A DNA stretch of 5,105 nt from JBDTMT01 sp033764095 (GTDB lineage: Bacteria; Desulfobacterota; Binatia; HRBIN30; CADEER01), in the NCBI GenBank assembly GCA_033764095.1, contig JANRJF010000464.1:1-5105 (forward strand), in the 5' to 3' direction. The translations under genes and the position numbers were made by a program. The first letter of the stretch is position 1. Each line of letters opens with the position of its first letter. Positions 1 through 4,498 of the stretch are shown here, in pieces. The notes beneath the pieces were generated by a model. That model had not been told where the DNA came from. It was given only the letters and a program-made list of their open reading frames with translations, and ran no database searches.

Positions 1-545
1 ATGCGCGCCGGCGCCAGCTCGATGGCGACGGCGCGACTGAGGTTGATCACCGCCGCCTTCGACGCGGAGTAGGCCTGCGGGCCGTCGCCGCCGGAGAGGC
101 CGGCGACCGAGGCGGTGTTGATGAACGAGCCGCCCTGGTTCTGCGCTTTCATGACCCGGGCGCCGTGCTTCAGGCCGAACATCACCGCCCGCACCAGCAC
201 CGCGAAGGTGAAGTCCCACTCGTCGGCGTCGAGATGCGTGATCGGGCCGAAGGCGCCGGCGATGCCGGCGTTGTTGAAGACGCAATCGAGGCGCCCGAAG
301 CGCTGCGGCGCGGCGTCGATCGCCGCCGCGACCTCGGCTTCGCGGGTGACGTCGGTGGGGACGAAGTGGATGCGCTGGTGGCCGGCCTGGCGCGCCAGCT
401 CGAGCGTCTCCTCGGCGGCGGCGCGATTGAGATCGGCGATCACCACCGCCGCCCCCTCGGCCAGGAAGCGCAGCGCCGTCGCCCGCCCGATGCCGTTGCC
501 GCCGCCGGTGATCACCGCCACCTTGCCGTCGAGTCGTCCCGCCAT
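1..545 (-). CDS. SDR family NAD(P)-dependent oxidoreductase, C-terminus missing at left edge
   Basis: Soluble short-chain dehydrogenase/reductase that would interconvert an alcohol and a ketone with NAD(P)(H); the substrate cannot be read from sequence. The reading frame runs off base 1, leaving 181 codons of a usual 250 or so. Seen: N-terminal Rossmann motif TGGGNGIG at residues 13-20; Asp38 at the end of the second strand (IADLN), which in this family favours NAD(H); D65-V66 after strand 3; NNAG at 91-94; then the active site Ser146, Tyr159 and Lys163 (YSASK) at the normal 13- and 4-residue spacings. The catalytic-tetrad Asn of helix 4 appears to be Leu117 in FAVLVRAVMFG. The ATG at 543-545 is preceded by a good AAGGAGA (551-557, minus strand) at 6-base spacing, which fixes the start. 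The gene is divergent from the permease at 717. The frame carries the only coherent protein here; plus-strand frames across it are shadows. Confidence 0.95.
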   Translation of the reverse strand, partial: MAGRLDGKVAVITGGGNGIGRATALRFLAEGAAVVIADLNRAAAEETLELARQAGHQRIHFVPTDVTREAEVAAAIDAAPQRFGRLDCVFNNAGIAGAFGPITHLDADEWDFTFAVLVRAVMFGLKHGARVMKAQNQGGSFINTASVAGLSGGDGPQAYSASKAAVINLSRAVAIELAPAR

Positions 546-645
546 GCGCGTCTCCTTCCAGCGCTGGCGCATCGCCGGTTTCCCGGCGCCGTGCAAGCGT
601 TGGTCGTCGGTGGCGATTTGCGGCAGTATGCGCGCGACAGCAGAT

Positions 646-706
646 CTCACCGCGGAGGCGCGGAGCGAGTCCTATCGTCTCCGCGCCTCTGCGTCTCCGC
701 GGTGAG
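646..706. repeat. Palindromic element 1: inverted array of 8-base RCRCRGAG units, asymmetric arms
   Basis: Left arm 646-665 reads CTCACCGCGGAG then GCGCGGAG. The right arm (679-706), reverse-complemented, reads CTCACCGCGGAG, ACGCAGAG, GCGCGGAG. The arms are therefore identical except that the left one lacks exactly one 8-base unit. The 13-base centre is 666-678. The element sits in the divergent gap between the first dehydrogenase and the permease, and its right end (GGTGAG, 701-706) is also the only Shine-Dalgarno-like sequence before the permease start. It shares its unit consensus with element 3 at 3528-3599. No T-run follows it on either strand, so it is not a classical terminator. The pairing is seen directly; the function is unknown. 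Confidence 0.9.
701..706 (+). promoter_or_regulatory. Weak ribosome binding site for the permease, supplied by element 1
   Basis: GGTGAG lies 10 bases before the ATG at 717 and is the best anti-Shine-Dalgarno match available. It coincides with the outer end of the right arm of palindromic element 1. If the hairpin forms in mRNA this site would be paired with 646-651, so translation could depend on whether the stem is open. The site is seen; its use is inference. Confidence 0.45.
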
Positions 707-716
707 CGTCCGGCCT

Positions 717-1967
717 ATGCGATACGAACTGTTCATCGGCATGCGCTACCTGCGCGCCAAGCGGCGCGAGGCGTTCATCTCGCTCATCACGCTGATCTCG
801 ACGGCGGGCATCGTCATCGGGGTGATGACGCTGGCCATCACGCTGGGCGTCATGACCGGTTTCGAGGGCGACCTGCGCGAGCGCATCCTCGCCTTCAATC
901 CGCACGTGTCGATCTGGAGCCAGCTCGGCACGATGATGGACTACGACGAGGTGGCGCGCCGCGCGCGCGCCGTGCCCGGCGTCGCCGGCGCCGAGCCGTT
1001 CGTCTACGGCCAGCTGATGCTGTCGACCCCGGACCAGTTTGCCGGCGTGCTGGTGCGCGGCGTGCCGCCGAGCGCCGAGGCCAATCCCGATCTCGCCCGG
1101 CGCCTCTCGAGCGGCAGCCACATCGAGGACCTCGGCCGCCGCGTCGCGGTGCCGCTCAGCCAGGGGCACGGCGCGACGGCGCAACTGCCCGGCATCATCG
1201 TCGGCGAGGCGCTGGCGAAGAAGCTCGGCGTCAGGACCGGCGACCCGGTGCGCGTCGCCGCCGCGCCGAGCGGCACCGCCGGGGTGCCGCGGCTGTCGAA
1301 CTTCGGCATCGTGGGCACGTTCAAGTCGGGCATGCCGGAGTACGACAGCGGCCTCGCCTACGTCGCGCTCGCCGACGGCCAGGATCTCTACGACATGGCC
1401 GGCGCCGCCACCGGCGTCGAGGTGCGCGTCCACGACCTCTACCAGGCCGATCGGATCTCCGCGCAGCTCCGACACGACCTCGGCGGCGGCTATCGCGTGC
1501 GCGACTGGATGGAAGCCAACGCCAACCTGTTCGGCGCCCTCAAGCTGCAGAAGACGGTCTATTCGATCGTCCTGCTGCTGATCGTGCTGGTCGCCGGCTT
1601 CACCGTGCTGGCGACGCTGATCATGGTGGTGATGGAGAAGCGCAAGGACATCGCGATTCTCAAGTCGATGGGCGCCACCGCGGCGGAGATCGCGCGCATC
1701 TTCATCTACAAGGGCCTGGTGATCGCGGTCGTCGGCGTCACGCTCGGCAACCTCGGCGGCTGGCTCGGCTGCGTGCTGCTGAAGCGGTACCAGTTCGTCG
1801 AGCTGCCGCCGGACGTGTTCTTCGTCAACACCATCCCGTGCGTGGTCTATCCGCCGTACTACCTCTACGTCACCGTCGCCGCGCTGCTCATCTGCCTGGC
1901 GGCGACGCTCTACCCGGCGCGCCAGGCGGCACGCCTCTCGCCGGTGGACGTGATCCGCTACGAGTGA
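717..1967 (+). CDS. LolC/LolE-family lipoprotein-releasing ABC transporter permease
   Basis: Inner-membrane permease of the Lol system, which together with the ATPase LolD extracts outer-membrane lipoproteins and hands them to LolA. The 416-residue length is normal. Seen: a basic N-terminus (YLRAKRRE) then transmembrane helix 1 at about 21-48 ending in the family signature GVMTGFEGDLRERIL; a periplasmic domain at about 49-280; helices at about 281-306, 331-356 and 381-400; the cytoplasmic coupling segment MEKRKDIAILKSMGAT at 306-321; and the C-terminal YPARQAARLSPVDVIRYE. The frame is open far upstream to 165, but that part is antisense to the dehydrogenase and passes through element 1, so ATG 717, where homology begins, is the start. 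LolC, LolE and the merged LolF type cannot be told apart here. No lolD follows, since the next gene is convergent; the ATPase must be encoded elsewhere. Related MacB/FtsX-type permeases are a less likely alternative. Confidence 0.93.
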   Translation: MRYELFIGMRYLRAKRREAFISLITLISTAGIVIGVMTLAITLGVMTGFEGDLRERILAFNPHVSIWSQLGTMMDYDEVARRARAVPGVAGAEPFVYGQLMLSTPDQFAGVLVRGVPPSAEANPDLARRLSSGSHIEDLGRRVAVPLSQGHGATAQLPGIIVGEALAKKLGVRTGDPVRVAAAPSGTAGVPRLSNFGIVGTFKSGMPEYDSGLAYVALADGQDLYDMAGAATGVEVRVHDLYQADRISAQLRHDLGGGYRVRDWMEANANLFGALKLQKTVYSIVLLLIVLVAGFTVLATLIMVVMEKRKDIAILKSMGATAAEIARIFIYKGLVIAVVGVTLGNLGGWLGCVLLKRYQFVELPPDVFFVNTIPCVVYPPYYLYVTVAALLICLAATLYPARQAARLSPVDVIRYE

Positions 1968-1985
1968 GCGCGGACGAGGCGGTCA

Positions 1986-2054
1986 GGCTGTTGCGCTGTC
2001 AGGGGCTGAACAGCCGGCTCCGCGTCGCAGCGAACAGCCTGACAGCGCACAGCC
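1986..2054. repeat. Palindromic element 2 in the tail-to-tail gap
   Basis: The left arm 1986-2003 (GGCTGTTGCGCTGTCAGG) and the reverse complement of 2038-2054 (GGCTGTGCGCTGTCAGG) match over 17 bases with a single inserted T. The 34-base centre holds further partial pairing (CAGCCGGCTC and CAGCGAACAG). It fills most of the 90-base gap between the permease stop and the SCP2 gene stop, so it could act as a two-way transcription barrier, though there is no T-run on either strand. It shares the 9-mer CCTGACAGC with element 4 (2038-2046 and 4471-4479). Confidence 0.85.
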
Positions 2055-2057
2055 TTC

Positions 2058-2630
2058 TCACATGTTCAGCGAGGCGACCTGCATGAGGAACCCCATGTCG
2101 CCCTCGACCTTGATCTTGCCCTGCATGAACAGCATCTGGCCGTTCTGCGAGCCGTCCTGCATGCCGGCGTAGTCGGCGATCGCCATGCGCAGCACGGTGC
2201 GCGGGGTGGCAGCGCTGTTGAACTGCATCTCGACCTTGAACGGATCGCTGGCGTCACGCGCCAGCTCCAGCGCCATGGTGCCCTTGAGTCCCTTGGCGCG
2301 CGCACTGTTGTCCGGCTTCCCCGGACGATTGGCGGGCAGGATGATGCTCAACGCCGCGCCGTTGCGGTTGAGCACCGCGTCGCGCCAGTCATCGACGCTG
2401 AGCGTCACCGACAGGTTGGCGTCCTGGGTGCCGGGCGTGACGGTCATCGCGCCGTCCTTGATCGCGGCGTGCCAGGTGCCGCCGCCGTCACCGGTCAGGT
2501 TGAAGTTGATGGCGAAATCGCCGGGCGCGGCGCCGCCGCCGGCGGCCTGCGCCTGAAAGCCCATCGGCAGCAGCTGCTCGAAGAACTGCTGCGGGGTGAC
2601 GTCCTCGGGAACCGCGGGTTGCTCGGCCAT
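2058..2630 (-). CDS. SCP2 sterol-binding domain protein
   Basis: Single-domain protein of 190 residues resembling the SCP2 sterol/lipid-carrier fold (an open sandwich with a hydrophobic tunnel that holds acyl chains or sterols). Seen: a short N-terminal segment (TPQQFFEQLLP, 12-22); strand-rich FNLTGDGGGTWHAAIKDG at 43-60; a polar turn then NLSVTLSVDDWRDAVLNRNGAA at 72-93; and the C-terminal family hallmark GKIKVEGDMGFLMQVASL at 171-188. The middle (95-165) is longer than in a minimal SCP2 domain. There is no signal peptide, so it is probably cytoplasmic. The frame is open upstream to 2900, but ATG 2630 is preceded by a perfect AGGAGGT and begins the family-like sequence. Ligand and partners cannot be inferred; a role in lipid or acyl-CoA handling is family knowledge only. 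It is convergent with the permease and divergent from the gene at 2794. Confidence 0.86.
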   Translation of the reverse strand: MAEQPAVPEDVTPQQFFEQLLPMGFQAQAAGGGAAPGDFAINFNLTGDGGGTWHAAIKDGAMTVTPGTQDANLSVTLSVDDWRDAVLNRNGAALSIILPANRPGKPDNSARAKGLKGTMALELARDASDPFKVEMQFNSAATPRTVLRMAIADYAGMQDGSQNGQMLFMQGKIKVEGDMGFLMQVASLNM

Positions 2631-2793
2631 GTGTGGAACCTCCTCCGCGGCTGTCTGCCATCGGAGCTTCGCGGCGCGCAACCGGCCGCTTGGTGAACGG
2701 ACGGTATGGCGGGCGCAGCGGTCGCGGGCGCGACCCGCGCCGCCGGGCGCCCCCACTCCCGCCGCCGCGTCGATTCGGCTAACTGCTCCTGCG
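2631..2793. promoter_or_regulatory. Divergent promoter gap between the SCP2 and EEP genes, no clear promoter
   Basis: This 163-base gap must hold the promoters of both divergent genes, but I find no convincing -35/-10 pair on either strand. It includes a small perfect hairpin, GGTCGC-GGGC-GCGACC (2720-2735). TAACTG at 2780-2785 is the only faintly -10-like hexamer before the plus-strand gene and has no matching -35. It is the only gap in the window without a modular palindrome. Confidence 0.4.
2638..2644 (-). promoter_or_regulatory. Ribosome binding site fixing the SCP2 gene start
   Basis: On the minus strand this reads AGGAGGT, fully complementary to the usual 16S rRNA tail, with a spacer of 7 bases to the ATG at 2630. 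It decides between this start and much longer in-frame alternatives up to base 2900, which would run into the neighbouring divergent gene. Confidence 0.85.
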
Positions 2794-3492
2794 ATGTCCG
2801 TCCTGCCTGGCCGCCTGCGCATTCTCTCGGCCAACCTGTGGAACGATCGCGCCGACGCCGACGGCGTCGCGGCCCTGGTCGAGCGCCTGGCGGTCGACAT
2901 CGCGGCGCTGCAGGAGCTCGGCCCCCGGCAGGCGGCGGCGCTGGGCAGGGTGATGCCGCACGGCGTGCTCGAGCCCGGTCAGGATTACGAGGGCATGGGC
3001 ATCGCCGCGCGCGTGCCGCTGGCGGTCAGCCGCCTGCCGCTGCCCTGCCGCGACGCGCGCATCTGCCAGCTCGAGTTGGCGGCGACCGACGGCACGCCCC
3101 ATCGCATCGAGCTGATCAACCTGCACATCCGCGCGCCGCACTCGCCGCCGGGCTGGTCGTCGCTGCAGCACCGGCGCGGCCAATGGCGCGGGCTGCAGCG
3201 TCACCTGGTCGCCGCCCCGCAGCGACCGCGCCTGCTGGTCGGCGATTTCAACGCCACCCCCCTGTGGCCCTTCTACCGCCGCGTCACCGCGCACCTGCAC
3301 GACGCGGCGCGCATCGTCGCGGCGCGTCACGGTCGCCGCCCGCGGCGCACCTGGGGCCCTGGTCCCGGCACGCCGCGCCTGTTGCGCATCGACCACGCGT
3401 TCGTGCACCGCGTCGCGGTGCTCGACTTCCAGGTGGTCGACGTCCCCGGCGGCGACCACTCCGCCGTGGTGGTCGACATCGCCGCCGAGTGA
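2794..3492 (+). CDS. Endonuclease/exonuclease/phosphatase (EEP) family protein
   Basis: Metal-dependent phosphodiesterase-type hydrolase of the DNase I / exonuclease III / sphingomyelinase superfamily. The 232 residues cover a compact version of the domain. Seen in order: SANLWN at 12-17 (Asn14); LQELGP at 39-44 with the metal-binding Glu41; NLHIRAP at 109-115 (His111); VGDFNATP at 149-156 with Asp151 and Asn153; RIDHAFV at 198-204 (Asp200); and the closing GGDHSAVVVD with Asp221-His222, the catalytic pair. All key positions are intact, so it should be active. The substrate (nucleic acid, phosphoinositide or sphingolipid-like) cannot be told. There is no signal peptide or membrane segment. 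The start is chosen where similarity begins; no Shine-Dalgarno precedes ATG 2794, and the open frame upstream to 2596 is antisense to the SCP2 gene. Element 3 follows 35 bases after the stop. Confidence 0.92.
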   Translation: MSVLPGRLRILSANLWNDRADADGVAALVERLAVDIAALQELGPRQAAALGRVMPHGVLEPGQDYEGMGIAARVPLAVSRLPLPCRDARICQLELAATDGTPHRIELINLHIRAPHSPPGWSSLQHRRGQWRGLQRHLVAAPQRPRLLVGDFNATPLWPFYRRVTAHLHDAARIVAARHGRRPRRTWGPGPGTPRLLRIDHAFVHRVAVLDFQVVDVPGGDHSAVVVDIAAE

Positions 3493-3516
3493 CGGCGAGC
3501 GGTTGACCGCGCCCGG

Positions 3517-3599
3517 AAAACAAAAGATTCACCACAGAGGCACAGAGACACGGAGGAGTGCTCGGGGAGCTCTCCGTGTCTCTCTGCCTCTGTGGTGAA
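3517..3599 (-). terminator. Terminator-like hairpin plus T-tract, minus-strand direction
   Basis: Read on the minus strand, the 28-bp stem of element 3 is followed by TCTTTTGTTTTCC, from the A-rich tract at 3515-3527. This is the geometry of an intrinsic terminator. No minus-strand gene ends here; the nearest upstream is the HAD gene at 4499-5105, on the far side of the dehydrogenase. If active it would stop antisense transcripts crossing the dehydrogenase. In the plus direction no T-run follows the stem. Confidence 0.35.
3528..3599. repeat. Palindromic element 3: near-perfect 28-bp inverted repeat of RCRCRGAG units
   Basis: The left arm 3528-3555 (TTCACC, then CACAGAG-type units, ending ACACGGAG) pairs with 3572-3599 at 27 of 28 positions. 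The one mismatch is GGCACAGAG against GGCAGAGAG. The 16-base centre contains a further small hairpin, GCTC-GGG-GAGC (3560-3570). Read in units the arm is CCACAGAG, GCACAGAG, ACACGGAG, the same architecture as element 1. It lies between the EEP gene and the second dehydrogenase and ends 18 bases before the dehydrogenase start, so it would form a very stable hairpin in that leader. An A-rich tract (3517-3529) borders the left side. Confidence 0.95.
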
Positions 3600-3606
3600 C
3601 TCTTCA

Positions 3607-3614
3607 GGGAGGGG
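3607..3614 (+). promoter_or_regulatory. Ribosome binding site fixing the second dehydrogenase start
   Basis: GGGAGGGG just upstream of ATG 3618 is a strong purine-rich Shine-Dalgarno match. It supports that ATG over an in-frame GTG at 3558, which would start inside the loop of element 3 and translate the repeat arm. Confidence 0.8.
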
Positions 3615-3617
3615 ACG

Positions 3618-4382
3618 ATGCGACTGAAGGACAAAGTGGCGATCATCACCGGCGCCGGGCAGGGCATCGGCGAGGCGTACGCGATCCGCTTCGCCAGGGA
3701 GGGCGCCAAGGTCGTGGTCGCCGACATCAACGAGGAGAAAGGGCGCGCCGTGGCGGCGGCACTCGGCGGCGACGCGGTGTTCGAGCGCCTCGACGTGTCG
3801 AGCGAGGACGATACCAAACGCTGCGCCAAGGCGGTGCACGACCGCTTCGGCCGCATCGACGTGCTGATCAACAACGCCGCGATCTTCTACGGCATCGAGA
3901 ACTTCAACTCGAGCTTCGAGTACCTGAAGAAGATCTTCGACGTGAACTACTTCGGCACCTGGCTGATGTGCCGCGCCGTGTTCCCGTACATGGAAGCGCA
4001 GAACAGCGGCTCGGTGATCAACCAATCATCGAGCGCGGCATGGATGCATCCGACCACGCCGATGCCCGACGGCCTGCCCTCGTTCCACTACAGCGTGACC
4101 AAAGCCGCCATCAACGCGATGACCCACTACATGGCCGGTGCGGTCGGCGTCTGCGGCGTCCGCGTCAACGCCATCGCTCCCGGCCCGACGCTGACCGACG
4201 CCACCAAGCAGATCGTGACGCCCGACATCATGGATATGATCGTCAACATGATGATGGCGATCAAACGCCCGCTGCAGCCCGACGACATCACCGGCACCGC
4301 CGTCTGGCTCGCCTCCGACGACTCGGTGATGGTCACCGGTCAGTGCATCCCGGTCGACGGCGGGATGATCATGCTGGGGTGA
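3618..4382 (+). CDS. SDR family oxidoreductase, complete
   Basis: Cytosolic NAD(P)-dependent dehydrogenase/reductase of the classical SDR type; 254 residues is the normal length. Seen: TGAGQGIG at 11-18 (cofactor loop); Asp37 at the end of strand 2 (VADIN), suggesting NAD(H); LDVSS at 58-62; NNAA at 85-88 in place of NNAG; Asn110 of the catalytic tetrad in FDVNYFG; Ser138 in INQSSSAAW; Tyr158 and Lys162 in YSVTK; RVNAIAPGP at 182-190; and the C-terminal PVDGG at 246-250. The Ser-Tyr distance is 20 instead of the usual 13, from an extra loop (WMHPTTPMPDGLPSFH). The QSSSAAW context resembles SDRs annotated as 3-oxoacyl-ACP or 3-hydroxyacyl-CoA dehydrogenases, but the substrate is not determinable. 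It lies 125 bases after the EEP gene across element 3 and is convergent with the HAD gene. It is not a close duplicate of the dehydrogenase at 1-545: the two differ in loop lengths and in the tetrad Asn. Confidence 0.95.
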   Translation: MRLKDKVAIITGAGQGIGEAYAIRFAREGAKVVVADINEEKGRAVAAALGGDAVFERLDVSSEDDTKRCAKAVHDRFGRIDVLINNAAIFYGIENFNSSFEYLKKIFDVNYFGTWLMCRAVFPYMEAQNSGSVINQSSSAAWMHPTTPMPDGLPSFHYSVTKAAINAMTHYMAGAVGVCGVRVNAIAPGPTLTDATKQIVTPDIMDMIVNMMMAIKRPLQPDDITGTAVWLASDDSVMVTGQCIPVDGGMIMLG

Positions 4383-4393
4383 GAACGGACGGG

Positions 4394-4480
4394 AGCTGTC
4401 AGCTGTCAGCGCTCAGCTCTCAGCCTTTGAATGATTCAGGATCAATAAAGCTGACGGCTGAACGCTGACGCCTGACAGCT
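4394..4480. repeat. Palindromic element 4: inverted array of 7-base AGCNNTC units
   Basis: The left arm is four exact tandem heptamers, AGCTGTC, AGCTGTC, AGCGCTC, AGCTCTC (4394-4421), then AGCCTTT. The reverse complement of the right arm (4447-4480) reads AGCTGTC, AGGCGTC, AGCGTTC, AGCCGTC, AGCTTT. The arms align unit by unit, with nearly all changes at positions 3-5 of the heptamer and TCAG constant across the junctions. The centre (4429-4446) is AT-rich and contains the edge of a perfect small palindrome TGAAT-G-ATTCA (4428-4438). It fills the tail-to-tail gap between the second dehydrogenase and the HAD gene; no T-run follows it on either strand. Related sequence (CCTGACAGC) occurs in element 2. 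Confidence 0.9.
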
Positions 4481-4498
4481 GAGGCCCGCCACTGACGG

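Noticed and set aside
600..645. Sigma-70-like promoter for the permease (TTGGTC with TATGCG)
   Set aside because: Spacer of about 21 bases is too long and both hexamers are poor matches.
646..706. IS element or transposon end
   Set aside because: No transposase, target-site duplication or longer terminal repeats are visible; the element is too short to be more than a non-autonomous repeat.
165..716. Open frame extending the permease upstream by 184 codons
   Set aside because: It is antisense to the well-supported dehydrogenase at 1-545, crosses palindromic element 1 (giving the repeat-derived peptide LCVSAVSV), and has no permease-like sequence before 717.
672..1475. Long minus-strand frame opposite the permease
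   Set aside because: Low-complexity Arg/Ala/Asp/His-rich product typical of antisense shadows in GC-rich DNA; no recognisable fold.
1986..2054. Classical intrinsic terminator
   Set aside because: Strong stem but no T-run on either strand; kept only as a palindromic element that might block transcription.
2706..3506. Long plus-strand frame overlapping the EEP gene
   Set aside because: Product is almost only Arg, Ala, Pro and Gly; it is a frame-shifted shadow of the EEP gene, which carries all catalytic motifs.
3558..3617. GTG start giving a 20-residue extension of the second dehydrogenase
   Set aside because: The extension is a translation of the right arm of element 3 (SVSLCLCGE), and the strong ribosome binding site and family start both point to ATG 3618.
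2779..4025. Minus-strand frames opposite the EEP and second SDR genes
   Set aside because: They overlap two well-supported genes, read through element 3, and show no coherent domain.
4394..4480. CRISPR array
   Set aside because: Units are 7 bases long without spacers and form an inverted, not direct, array; no cas genes.
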